NCBI GenBank assembly: GCA_016699855.1
Contig: CP064988.1
Coordinates: forward strand, 930,001-994,000
Length of the DNA: 64,000 nucleotides
DNA from: Rhodospirillales bacterium
GTDB taxonomy: Bacteria; Pseudomonadota; Alphaproteobacteria; Reyranellales; Reyranellaceae
Direction: 5' to 3'
Shown here: one piece after another, positions 23,623-31,938 of the stretch
Position numbering within the stretch: position 1 is the first letter of the stretch
How the letters are laid out: every line of letters starts with the position of its first letter
Program-made: the position numbers and the translations under genes
Notes under the pieces: model-generated
The model's input: the letters and a program-made list of their open reading frames with translations, nothing else
Database searches by the model: none
What the model was told of the DNA's origin: nothing

Positions 23623-25029
23623 TCACGTCGCGGGCGCCGCCTCGGCGGCCGGACGGCGGCCGAGATCGCGGGTGGCGTACATCAGCGCCGCGACGAGGAC
23701 GACCAGCACCGCGCTGCCGCCCAGCAGCGACCACGATTCGGCCTGCAGCAGCAGGTAGAGATAGGCGAACAGCGCCGCGCTGGCGGCGCCGAACATCGCC
23801 GCGAAGCGCGCCCGCGCCGTCGCCCGCCAGGTGTAGAGCGACGTCTGCGCCACCACGATCCCGGTCGCCATGGAGTAGGCGGCGGTGAATCCGAGATGCT
23901 CGCCGACCGATAGCAGGATCAGCGGAAACAGCGCCATCGCCGCGCCAGAGAGCGCGTATTGCACAGGATGCAGCCGGGCGCGGCCCGCGAGCTCGAACGC
24001 CAGGTAGAGCGCGAAGGCGCAGCCCACGGTCAGCAGCCCGTACTTGAGCATGCGCTTGACGCTGCGGTACGGCGTGACGGGCTGCACCAGTTCGACGCCG
24101 AACACCGACTCGTTGAGGCGCTTCATCAGGACGGCGCGCGACTCGTCGGCGGTGCTGGCGATCTGGCCGAAGCCGCGGCCGAGGATGCTGATCTGCCAGC
24201 GCGCCGAGAAGCGGTCCTCGCCGATCCGCTGCGCGACCGGCCGGAAGCGCCCGAAGAAGCCTGGATCCGGCCACGGCGCCGTCATGTCGATCGTCGTGAG
24301 GTTGCCGACCGGCATGAAACCGACCCGGCCGCTGCCGTTGAGGCGCAGGCGGATCTCGAACGGCACGCCGTCGGCCAGGCGCGCCGGATCGATCGCGCCG
24401 ATCACCGCGTCGATGGCGTTCTCGCCCTGTGCGGCCGGCTCGAACGACGGCGTGCGGCCGTCGATGTCGACCGACTCGACCACGAGGCCGCGCAGATCGC
24501 CGGCGCCCAGCCGAAGGCGCACGCGGTCCGACCGCAGTCCGGCGACGACGCCCTCGGCGTTTGTCTCCGGTGTCTTGAAGCGGCCGCGCAGGGTCAGGTC
24601 GAGCGTGTAGACCACCGCCTCGAACATGCCGCGGTGGCGGACCTGGGGCGACAGCGCCGCCACGACCTCCAGCCGCTCCGGCAGGAGCAGCGCCTCGTCG
24701 CGGCCGCGCGGCGATTCGTGCGGCAGCAGCAGATACGGTCCGATCAGCGTCTGCTCGCCGCCCCACGACGAGGTGATCTCCTTGCGCGTGGTCTCGCTCA
24801 GCCGCCAGCGCTCGCCCGCCACGTCGTCGATCATGTTCAACGGGATCGCGAACATCAGCGCCAGCACCGCGAGCCCGCCGATCTTGCCGATCAGCCGCGC
24901 CCGCGCGGCCAGCGCGCGCGCCCACGGCGACAGACCGGCGGGATCGCGGGGCGGCGGCGCGGCCGGCCACGGTGAGGCGGGCGGCGGCGTGTCGGAGGTC
25001 GTGTCGGTCACGGTGTCGGCTCCTTCCAT
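23623..25029 (-). CDS. creD: CreD-like inner membrane protein
   Basis: 468 residues, CreD family (inner-membrane protein controlled by the CreBC two-component system and involved in envelope integrity). An N-terminal cytoplasmic Pro-rich stretch is followed by one membrane helix (about 48-65, IGGLAVLALMFAIPLNMI). A large periplasmic domain contains WRLSETTRKEITSSWGGEQTLIGPYLLLP and RFSARWQISILGRGFGQ. A C-terminal bundle of about five helices follows (e.g. GLLTVGCAFALYLAFELA, MALFPLILLSVGEHLGFTAAYSM, SLLGGSAVLVVLVAALMYA). It is transcribed away from a response-regulator/kinase pair, the arrangement expected for a CreBC target. A tandem repeat in the shared intergenic region is a candidate operator. 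Confidence 0.88.
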   Translation of the reverse strand: MEGADTVTDTTSDTPPPASPWPAAPPPRDPAGLSPWARALAARARLIGKIGGLAVLALMFAIPLNMIDDVAGERWRLSETTRKEITSSWGGEQTLIGPYLLLPHESPRGRDEALLLPERLEVVAALSPQVRHRGMFEAVVYTLDLTLRGRFKTPETNAEGVVAGLRSDRVRLRLGAGDLRGLVVESVDIDGRTPSFEPAAQGENAIDAVIGAIDPARLADGVPFEIRLRLNGSGRVGFMPVGNLTTIDMTAPWPDPGFFGRFRPVAQRIGEDRFSARWQISILGRGFGQIASTADESRAVLMKRLNESVFGVELVQPVTPYRSVKRMLKYGLLTVGCAFALYLAFELAGRARLHPVQYALSGAAMALFPLILLSVGEHLGFTAAYSMATGIVVAQTSLYTWRATARARFAAMFGAASAALFAYLYLLLQAESWSLLGGSAVLVVLVAALMYATRDLGRRPAAEAAPAT

Positions 25030-25104
25030 TGGACGGTCGCCGCGGAGGCTGACGCCGCCGGGTGGCCCGCGCGCGGCCGCGCCGTGCGCAACGGCCGGAA
25101 ACTT

Positions 25105-25122
25105 GGTGCAAATCGGGTGCAA
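25105..25122. promoter_or_regulatory. tandem direct repeat, candidate CreB-type operator
   Basis: GGTGCAA at 25105-25111 and again at 25116-25122, an exact repeat with an 11-bp period (TTGCACC-N4-TTGCACC on the other strand). OmpR-family regulators bind such direct repeats, and the E. coli cre tag (TTCAC-N6-TTCAC) has the same 11-bp spacing. It lies between the divergent creD (start 25029) and the response-regulator gene (start 25173). Confidence 0.5.
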
Positions 25123-25172
25123 TCGCGCCGCCGGGGCTTCACGCGGCGGCGCGGCGCGTGGACAATGCGGCC

Positions 25173-25901
25173 ATGGCGAAAATCCTCGTGGTCGACGACG
25201 ACCGGCATATCCGCGACGTGGTGGCGTTCGCGCTGCGCAAGGACGGGTTCACGACGGTCGAGGCGGCCGACGGCGCCGCCGCGCTCGACGCCGCGGCGCG
25301 CGAACGGCCCGACCTCGTCATCCTCGACGTCATGATGCCGGAACTGGACGGCGCCGAGGTCTGCCGCCGGCTGCGCGCCGGCTCGACGGTGCCGATCATC
25401 TTCCTGTCGTCGAAGGACGACGAGATCGACCGCGTCGTCGGCCTCGAGCTGGGCGGCGACGACTACGTCGTCAAACCGTTCAGCCCGCGCGAGCTGGTGG
25501 CGCGGGTCAGGGCGGTGCTGCGCCGGCCGCGCGCGGCGGCGCCGGAACCGGCGGACGGCGAGGCGCCGGCGCGCCGCGTGATCGCGCGCGGCCCGCTGTC
25601 GCTGGACATCGACGCGCATGTCGCGCGCTGGGCCGGCGCGACGCTGCCGCTGACGGCGACGGAGTTCGCCATGCTGCGCGCGATGGCCGAGCGGCCCGGA
25701 ACGGTGTTCACCCGCGACAGCCTGATGACGCACGCCTACGACGACCGCCGCTACGTCAGCGACCGCACCATCGACAGCCATGTCCGCCGCATCCGCGCCA
25801 AGCTCGCGGCAGCCGGCGGCGCGCCGGTCGAGACGGTCCATGGCGTCGGCTACAAGCTGGTGGTCGACGGCGCCGCCGACGGACGCGCCATAGCGCCATG
25901 A
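25173..25901 (+). CDS. OmpR/CreB-type response regulator
   Basis: 242-residue transcription factor. The receiver domain (about 1-117) has the acidic pocket VDDD at 8-10, the phospho-acceptor Asp52 in VILDVMMP, a conserved Lys near 81 (SSKDD) and KPFSP near 102. The winged-helix DNA-binding domain (about 140-232) shows LPLTATEFAMLRAM, PGTVFTRDSLM and RTIDSHVRRIRAKL. The ATG at 25173 starts directly with AKILVVDDD. Its stop overlaps the kinase start (ATGA), so both are co-translated. Placement opposite creD makes CreB the best guess, but sequence alone cannot separate CreB from other OmpR-class members. Confidence 0.92.
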   Translation: MAKILVVDDDRHIRDVVAFALRKDGFTTVEAADGAAALDAAARERPDLVILDVMMPELDGAEVCRRLRAGSTVPIIFLSSKDDEIDRVVGLELGGDDYVVKPFSPRELVARVRAVLRRPRAAAPEPADGEAPARRVIARGPLSLDIDAHVARWAGATLPLTATEFAMLRAMAERPGTVFTRDSLMTHAYDDRRYVSDRTIDSHVRRIRAKLAAAGGAPVETVHGVGYKLVVDGAADGRAIAP

Positions 25902-27484
25902 CGCGCTGGCGCCCGCGGCTGCGGACGGTCCTGCTCGCGGTCAATCTCGCGCTGCTCGCCCTGCCGCTGGGCGGCGTGTGGTTCCTGCGCGTCTACGAGA
26001 GCGCGCTGCTGCGCCAGACCGAGTCCGAGCTGATCGGCCAAGGCGTGCTGATCGCGGCCCAGTTCCGCGCCGAGTGGCTGGCGGCGGCGCCGGCCGGCGC
26101 GCTGGCGGCGATGCCGGCCTCCGCCACGCCGCCTTCCGCCGACCGCTGGCAACCCATTCCCGCGACGCTCGACCTCGCCGACGATCCGGTGCTGCCGGCC
26201 GCGCCGGCGGCGGCGGCGGGGGCGGAGGCCGAGCCGGTGGCGCGGCGGGCCGGCGCGCCGATCCGCGCGGTGCTGCTGTCGGCGCAGCGCCACACGCTCG
26301 CGGGCATGCGCATCGTCGACGCCAAGGGCGTGATCGTCGCCAGCACCGAGGACGACCAGGGCCGTTCGCTGGCGGCGCTGGAGGAGGTCGCCTCGGCGCT
26401 GCGCGGCGCCCCGGCGTCGGCCCTGCGCGCGCGCGACGCCAAGGCCTATCCCGGCGGGCCCGGCTGGGCGTTCAGCCGCGTCGCCGAGGTGCGCGTGCAC
26501 GTCGCCATTCCCGTGGTCGAGGACGGCCGGATCCTCGGCGCCGTGGCCTTGCGGCGCACGCCGCGCACCCTGCTGCAGGCGCTATGGGGCAAGCGCTACC
26601 ATCTCGCGGCGCTGGCCGCCCTTTTGTTCGCCGCGGGCGGCGCGCTGGCGGTGTTCACCGCCCTGACCGTCAGCCGTCCGGTGGCGGCGGCCGTCGACCA
26701 GGCCCGGCGCGTCGCCGCCGGCGAGCGCGACGCGGTGCGGCCGCTGCCACACCGCTACACGCGCGAGGTCGCGGATCTCTCGGCCTCGCTCGACGCCATG
26801 GCGCGCACGCTGGAACGGCGCGCCGACTACATCCGCGACTTCGCCGCCGAGATCGGCCACGAGTTCAAAACGCCGCTGGCCTCGATGCGCGGCGCCGTCG
26901 AGCTGCTGCGCGACGATCTCGACGCGATGTCGCCGGACGACCGCCGCCGCTTCCTCGACAATCTCGGCGGCGACGTCGCCCGTCTGGACCGCCTGACGCG
27001 GCGTCTGCTGGAACTGGCGCGCGCCGACGCCGCCCGGCCGGCCGGCGACGAGAAGGCCGATGTCGGCGCCGTCGCGCGCGCCCTCGCCGAACGCTTCCGC
27101 GATAGCGGACCGTCCCTCCGGCTGGCGCCGCCAGACGACGACGCCGTCGTGGCGGCGATCGATCCGGAGTCGCTGTCCTCGGCGCTGGCGTGCCTGGTGG
27201 AGAACGCCCGCGACCACGCCGGCCCCGGCGCCACCGCGACGATCGGCTGGAGCGTCGACGGCGCCCTCGTGCGTCTGCGCGTCGCCGACGACGGTCCCGG
27301 CATCTCCGCCGGCAACCGCGCGCGGGTGTTCGACCGGTTCTTCACGACGGCGCGCGATGCCGGCGGCACCGGGCTCGGCCTGCCGATCGCGCGCGGCCGC
27401 CTGGCGGCGTTCGGCGGCACCATCCGGTTGCTCGACGACGCGCCCGGCGCCGTCTTCGAGATCGACCTGCCGCGTGCCGCCTAG
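25898..27484 (+). CDS. membrane sensor histidine kinase (CreC-like by context)
   Basis: 528 residues. The N-terminal membrane helix (about 10-28) is followed by a periplasmic sensor region of roughly 200 residues with an Ala/Pro-rich insertion and AGMRIVDAKGVIVASTEDDQG, a second helix (about 232-252), a HAMP segment (SRPVAAAVDQARRVAAGE) and a HisKA domain with phospho-acceptor His321 in EIGHEFKTPLAS. The ATPase domain shows the N box as CLVENARDHAG, G1 as VADDGPGIS and G2 as GGTGLGLPIARG. It overlaps the response-regulator stop by 4 nt. With creD divergent, this is likely the CreC equivalent. The stimulus is unknown. Confidence 0.9.
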   Translation: MTRWRPRLRTVLLAVNLALLALPLGGVWFLRVYESALLRQTESELIGQGVLIAAQFRAEWLAAAPAGALAAMPASATPPSADRWQPIPATLDLADDPVLPAAPAAAAGAEAEPVARRAGAPIRAVLLSAQRHTLAGMRIVDAKGVIVASTEDDQGRSLAALEEVASALRGAPASALRARDAKAYPGGPGWAFSRVAEVRVHVAIPVVEDGRILGAVALRRTPRTLLQALWGKRYHLAALAALLFAAGGALAVFTALTVSRPVAAAVDQARRVAAGERDAVRPLPHRYTREVADLSASLDAMARTLERRADYIRDFAAEIGHEFKTPLASMRGAVELLRDDLDAMSPDDRRRFLDNLGGDVARLDRLTRRLLELARADAARPAGDEKADVGAVARALAERFRDSGPSLRLAPPDDDAVVAAIDPESLSSALACLVENARDHAGPGATATIGWSVDGALVRLRVADDGPGISAGNRARVFDRFFTTARDAGGTGLGLPIARGRLAAFGGTIRLLDDAPGAVFEIDLPRAA

Positions 27485-27564
27485 CGGGCCCGCCGCCGTC
27501 CGCGGCGTGGACGCGGCGGACCGGATCGCCTAGCAACGCGGGCTGGACGCCACGGAACCGACGC

Positions 27565-28389
27565 ATGCCCGACCACGCCGCCGCCCTGATCCATCCGTTC
27601 GACGAGGCTTCGGCGCTGACACCGGCCGGCCCCGGCCTCTGGACCGGCCGGACCAGCGACGCCTACTGGAATTTCGGCGGCCCGTTCGGCGGCATCACCG
27701 CGGCGGTCATGCTGCGCGCGCCGCTGGAGGCGCCGGACCGACTGGGCGAGCCGGTGTCGCTCACGGTGAACTACTGCGCGCCGGTGGCGAAGGGCGCGTT
27801 CACCGTGTCCGCGCGCGCCACGCGCACCAACCGTTCGACCCAGCATTGGTACGTCGAGCTGTCGCAACCGGAAGGCGGCGTCGCCATCACCGCGACGGCG
27901 GTGTTCGCGACCCGTCGGCCGACATGGTCGCATTTCCCCGCCAAGCCGCCCGACGGTGGCGATCCCGACTCGCTGCCGGCATTGCCGACCGGCGGCATGT
28001 CGGCGTGGCTGTCGCGCTACCGCTTCCGCTTCGTCGACAACGCGCCGGGCGGCGGCGGCACGGCGCCCGCCAGCGCCCGGTCGGTGGTCTGGATGGACGA
28101 CGCGCCGGCCCGGCCGCTGGACTTTCCGTCGATCGCGTCGTTGTCCGACGCGTTCTTCGCGCGCATCTTCCATGTCCAGCGGGCGTTCTTCCCTGTCGCG
28201 ACGGTCTCGATGACGGTCTATTTCCATGCCGCCGAAGAGGAGATCGCCGCGGTCGGCGCCGCGCCGCTGCTGGGCGTGGCCGACGGGCGGGCCTTCACCC
28301 GCGGCATCTCCGACCAGACGGGCGAGCTGTGGTCGCGCGCCGGCCGTCTGCTCGCGACCACGCACCAGATCGTCTACTATCGGAACTAA
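27565..28389 (+). CDS. acyl-CoA thioesterase, double-hotdog family
   Basis: 274 residues, resembling TesB-like/4HBT_3 acyl-CoA thioesterases that release free acids from CoA esters. Features are the N-terminal WTGRTSDAYWNFGGPFGGITAAVML helix of the first hotdog, LTVNYCAPVAKGAFTVSARATRTNRSTQHWYVEL for its sheet, and a second hotdog with PLDFPSIASLSDAFFARIF and TVSMTVYFHA, ending in GISDQTGELWSRAGRLLATTHQIVYYR. The Asp-Gln pair near the C-terminus (SDQTGELW) is in the place of the family's catalytic residues. It stands between the kinase gene and prfC, with 80-85 nt on each side, so it is probably a separate transcript. The chain-length preference is unknown. Confidence 0.8.
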   Translation: MPDHAAALIHPFDEASALTPAGPGLWTGRTSDAYWNFGGPFGGITAAVMLRAPLEAPDRLGEPVSLTVNYCAPVAKGAFTVSARATRTNRSTQHWYVELSQPEGGVAITATAVFATRRPTWSHFPAKPPDGGDPDSLPALPTGGMSAWLSRYRFRFVDNAPGGGGTAPASARSVVWMDDAPARPLDFPSIASLSDAFFARIFHVQRAFFPVATVSMTVYFHAAEEEIAAVGAAPLLGVADGRAFTRGISDQTGELWSRAGRLLATTHQIVYYRN

Positions 28390-28475
28390 GCCGGCCGGTT
28401 CGTCGCCCGGCGCCTTGACCCCCGCCAGCCGGCGGGCTACGCCGCGCCCCCGCCCCGACCGGTCCCGCCCCAGAG

Positions 28476-30091
28476 ATGTCGCTCGTCACAGCCGCCACCG
28501 AAGATTCCGCGCTCGCCGGCCATCCGTCGGCCCGGCGGCGGACGTTCGCCATCATCTCCCATCCCGACGCCGGCAAGACGACCCTGACCGAGAAGCTGCT
28601 GCTGTTCGGCGGCGCCATCCAGGCGGCGGGCGCGGTCAAGGCGCGCGGCGACGCGAGGCGCGCGCGCTCGGACTGGATGAAGATCGAGCAGCAGCGCGGA
28701 ATCTCCGTCACCACCTCGGTGATGACGTTCGAGTACGGTGGCGCGGTGTTCAACCTGCTCGACACGCCCGGCCACGAGGATTTCAGCGAGGACACCTACC
28801 GCACGCTGACGGCCGTCGACTCGGCGATCATGGTGATCGACGCCGCCAAGGGCATCGAGGCGCGCACCCGCAAGCTGTTCGAGATCTGCCGCCTGCGCGA
28901 CGTGCCGATCGTCACCTTCGTCAACAAGATGGACCGCGAGTCGAAGGATCCGTTCGAACTGCTCGACGAGATCGCCTCGACCCTGGCGCTGGACGTCACG
29001 CCGATGACCTGGCCGGCCGGCTCGGGACAGGCCTTCCGCGGGTGCTACGATCTGGCGCGCGACCGCATGCTGGTGTTCGGCGCGCAGGACCGCGAACGCA
29101 TCGGCGAGGTCGTGGAGTGCGCCGGCGTCGACGACCCGAAGCTGGCCGGGGCGATGCCGGCCGAACAGCTCGACAAGCTCAAGGAGGACGTCGAGCTGGT
29201 CCGCGCGGGCTATCCCGAGTTCGACCTCGGCTCGTACCGGGAGGGCCATCTGACGCCGGTGTATTTCGGCAGCGCCTACAACAACTTCGGCGTCCGCGAG
29301 GTGCTCGACGCGCTGGCCGAGCACGCCCCGCCGCCGCGGCCGCAGCCCACCGAGACGCGCGCGATCCTGCCGACGGAGTCGAAGGTCACGGGCTTCGTGT
29401 TCAAGGTCCAAGCCAACATGGACCCCAACCACCGCGACCGCGTCGCCTTCATGCGCCTGTGCTCGGGCCGGTTCCAGCGCGGCATGAAGCTGAAGCAGGT
29501 CGGCACCGGCAAGACGGTCACCATCGGCAGCCCGATCCTGTTCTTCGCGCGCGACCGCGAGATCGTCGACGAGGCGTGGCCGGGCGACATCATCGGCGTG
29601 CCCAACCACGGCACGCTGCGGGTCGGCGACACGCTGACCGAGGGCGAGGAACTGCGCATCACCGGCATCCCGAACTTCGCGCCGGAGATCCTGCGCAGCG
29701 TCCGCCTCCACGACCCGATGAAGTCCAAGCAGCTCAGGCGCGCGCTCGAGGACCTCGCCGAGGAGGGCGTCACGCAGGTGTTCCGCCGCACGCTGGGCGG
29801 CGACTGGATCGTCGGCGTCGTCGGCACGCTGCAGCTCGACGTGCTGCAGACGCGCGTCGAGACCGAGTACCGGTGCGCATCGCGCTCGAGCAGGCGCCGT
29901 TCGAGACCGCGCGTTGGATCTCGGCCGACTCGAAGGCCGATCTCGACGCGTTCATGAACGTGCAGAAGGCCGCGATCGGCGAGGACCGCGACGGCGCGCC
30001 GGTGTACCTCGCGCGCAACGCGTGGGAGCTAAACACCGTGCGCGAGCGCTTCCCGGCGATCCGGTTCGCCGAGACGCGCGAGCGGCATTGA
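28476..30091 (+). pseudogene. prfC: peptide chain release factor 3 with a late frameshift
   Basis: RF3 is the GTPase that recycles RF1/RF2 after termination. The G domain is intact: SHPDAGKTTLTEKLL (G1), ISVTTSV (G2), DTPGHEDFSEDTYR (G3) and NKMDRE (G4). Domains II and III follow up to LQLDVLQTRVETEY near nt 29870. There the frame breaks: the original frame continues with Arg/Ser-rich nonsense to a stop at 29957, while the conserved C-terminus VPVRIALEQAPFETARWIS...ERFPAIRFAETRERH is in the +1 frame and ends at 30091. Together they give a normal length of about 538 residues. The sequence around GAGTACCGGTGCGCATC seems to lack bases. prfC is dispensable in many bacteria, so genuine decay or a sequence error are both possible. 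Confidence 0.85.
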
Positions 30092-30117
30092 CGCCGGCCG
30101 CGCGGCGGTAGGCGGCC

Positions 30118-30678
30118 ATGGGCGAGAGCGCTCCGCCGCCGCCGCGCGTCACCCGCCTCCAGCTCTTCCTCGCCTTCGCCAAGGTCGGGCTGCTCGGCTT
30201 CGGCGGCGACTCGGCCTGGGCGCGGCGCGTCGTGGTCGAGGAGCGCCGCTGGCTCGACGACGCCGACTACGTCCGCGTCGTCGCGGTCGGCCAGATCCTG
30301 CCCGGCGCGAACACCGCCAACGTCGCCATCATGATCGGCGACCGCTTCCACGGCGCGGCCGGCGCGTTGATCGCGATGGCGGGCCTGACGGCGATGCCTC
30401 TGGCCATCCTGATGGCGCTGGCGACGTTGTATAATCGCTTCGCCGAGGCCCCCGACGTGAAGGCCGCGATCGCCGGCACCGCCGCCGCCGCGGCCGGCAT
30501 GGTGATCGGCACGGCGCTGAAGATCGCCCGCCGCCTGAGGCCGACACGCGTCGCCATCGCCTTCGGGATCGCCACGTTCATCCTCGTCGGATTGCTGCGG
30601 ATCCCGCTGCTTGTCGCCGTCGCGGTCCTCGCGCCGCTCAGCGTCGCCGCCGTCGTCTGGCTGGAGCGGCCGCGGTGA
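30118..30678 (+). CDS. chrA: chromate transporter half-protein (CHR domain 1)
   Basis: 186 residues, one short-chain CHR domain. Family markers are LFLAFAKVGLLGFGGDSAW near the N-terminus, RRWLDDADYVRVVAVGQILPGANTANVAIMIG and several hydrophobic helices up to residue 180. Long ChrA proteins carry two such domains; in this genome they are encoded by two overlapping genes (here and 30675-31217), and such short-chain pairs are known to work together with opposite membrane orientation. Export of chromate or a related oxyanion is the family function, but many homologues are uncharacterised. The ATG at 30118 follows a Gly/Arg-rich tail of prfC by 26 nt. Confidence 0.85.
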   Translation: MGESAPPPPRVTRLQLFLAFAKVGLLGFGGDSAWARRVVVEERRWLDDADYVRVVAVGQILPGANTANVAIMIGDRFHGAAGALIAMAGLTAMPLAILMALATLYNRFAEAPDVKAAIAGTAAAAAGMVIGTALKIARRLRPTRVAIAFGIATFILVGLLRIPLLVAVAVLAPLSVAAVVWLERPR

Positions 30679-31217
30679 GCGACGATCCGCTCTGGCGCCT
30701 CGCCGCGACCTTCTCGACCCTGTCGCTGCTCGCGATCGGCGGCGCCAACGCGATCCTGCCCGATCTCCACCGGCAGGTCGTCGACGGCGCGCGGTGGATG
30801 ACCGACGCCGAGTTCGTGAACGCCTACGCGCTGGCGCAGGCCGCGCCCGGCCCCAACGTCCTCGTCGTCAGCCTGATCGGCCTGCACGTCGCGGGCGCCT
30901 GGGGCGTGGTGGTCGCGACGCTGGCGATGGCGCTGCCGTCGGGGCTGCTGGCCTTCGCGGTCGGACGCTTCGTCGCGCGCTCCTCCGGCATGCGGTGGGT
31001 GCGGGTGGCGCAGGCCGGCCTGGTGCCGATCACGATCGGCCTCATCCTCTCCAGCGGCGGCGTCATGGCCCGGGCCGCCGACCGCGACGCGCTGACGCTC
31101 GCCCTGACCGTCGGCACGGCGGTCTTCGTGTTCGCGACCGAGCGATCGCCGCTCTGGGCGCTGGCGACCGGCGCGGCGCTCGGGATCGTGGCGTCGCGGT
31201 TGGGGATGTTCGGCTGA
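30675..31217 (+). CDS. chrA: chromate transporter half-protein (CHR domain 2)
   Basis: 180 residues, the partner of the preceding gene. It starts at a GTG overlapping the upstream stop (GTGA), indicating coupled translation in a fixed ratio. CHR markers are LAATFSTLSLLAIGGANAILPDLHRQVV, WMTDAEFVNAYALAQAAPGPNVLVVSLIG and the later GLVPITIGLILSSGGVMA helix. About five to six membrane segments are predicted by eye. Both halves are needed in characterised short-chain systems. No ChrB-type regulator is adjacent, so regulation is not apparent. Confidence 0.85.
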   Translation: MSDDPLWRLAATFSTLSLLAIGGANAILPDLHRQVVDGARWMTDAEFVNAYALAQAAPGPNVLVVSLIGLHVAGAWGVVVATLAMALPSGLLAFAVGRFVARSSGMRWVRVAQAGLVPITIGLILSSGGVMARAADRDALTLALTVGTAVFVFATERSPLWALATGAALGIVASRLGMFG

Positions 31218-31266
31218 TCGGTGCGCCCGCGCTTGAACGAACCGCCGCGCGGTGCGAGATTCAGGC

Positions 31267-31902
31267 ATGGTCCGTAGAGATTTCCCGAGGCCCACGCGCC
31301 GGCGGTTCCTCGTCGGCGCCGCGGCGGCGATCTCGGCCTTCCCGGGCGCGGCGCGGGCGGGAGCGGCCGTGGGCGCGCCGGCGCCGGACTTCGCGATGCC
31401 CGACACCCAGGGCCGGATGGTGCGTCTTTCGGCGCTGCGCGGCCGCGTCGTCGCACTCGAATGGACCAATCCGCTGTGCCCGTTCGCCGGCAAGCACTAC
31501 GAGGCCGGCGCCATGCAGGCACTGCAGCGCGAGACGCTCGCCGCCGGCGGCTCATGGTACTCGGTGATCTCCTATCCACGGGAATCGGTCGGCTACGCCA
31601 GCGAGCTGGAGGCGGAGTTGCTGGCGGAGACCCGGAGATCGGCGGCGACGGCGACCCTGCTCGATCCCGATACCGCGCTCGCGAAGCTCTACGACGCGCG
31701 CGCCACGCCGCACATCTTCATCGTCGACCGCGCCGGCGTGCTCGCCTACGCCGGCGGCATGGACAGCGTCGCCTCGACCGAGATCGCCGACATCGCCCGC
31801 GCAGAGCCCTACGCGCGCGACGCTCTGCGCGCGGTCGTCGCCGGCCTGCCGGTGGCGCGGCCGGTCACGGCGCCCTACGGCTGCCAGGTGAAGCACCTGT
31901 GA
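31267..31902 (+). CDS. Tat-exported thioredoxin-fold redoxin
   Basis: 211 residues. The twin-arginine motif TRRRFLVGAA followed by Ala-rich sequence and a GAARA cleavage region predicts Tat export. A GTG five codons upstream is an alternative start. The redoxin domain begins AVGAPAPDFAMPDTQGRMVRLSALRG. The active site reads WTNPLCPFAGKHYEAGAMQ, a single Cys rather than CxxC, then YDARATPHIFIVDRAGVLAYAGG (the cis-Pro loop) and a terminal TAPYGCQVKHL with a second Cys. This matches a group of periplasmic AhpC/TSA-like proteins of undefined substrate. It is followed after 36 nt by the flavin monooxygenase on the same strand. Confidence 0.85.
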   Translation: MVRRDFPRPTRRRFLVGAAAAISAFPGAARAGAAVGAPAPDFAMPDTQGRMVRLSALRGRVVALEWTNPLCPFAGKHYEAGAMQALQRETLAAGGSWYSVISYPRESVGYASELEAELLAETRRSAATATLLDPDTALAKLYDARATPHIFIVDRAGVLAYAGGMDSVASTEIADIARAEPYARDALRAVVAGLPVARPVTAPYGCQVKHL

Positions 31903-31938
31903 TGCGAGGTCCGGAACGACGCCGGCCGTCGGGAAGCC

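Noticed and set aside
30118..31217. Chromate-resistance operon acquired by horizontal transfer
   Set aside because: Base composition matches neighbours, and no regulator (ChrB) or mobile element accompanies the pair. Split short-chain ChrA is common in chromosomes.
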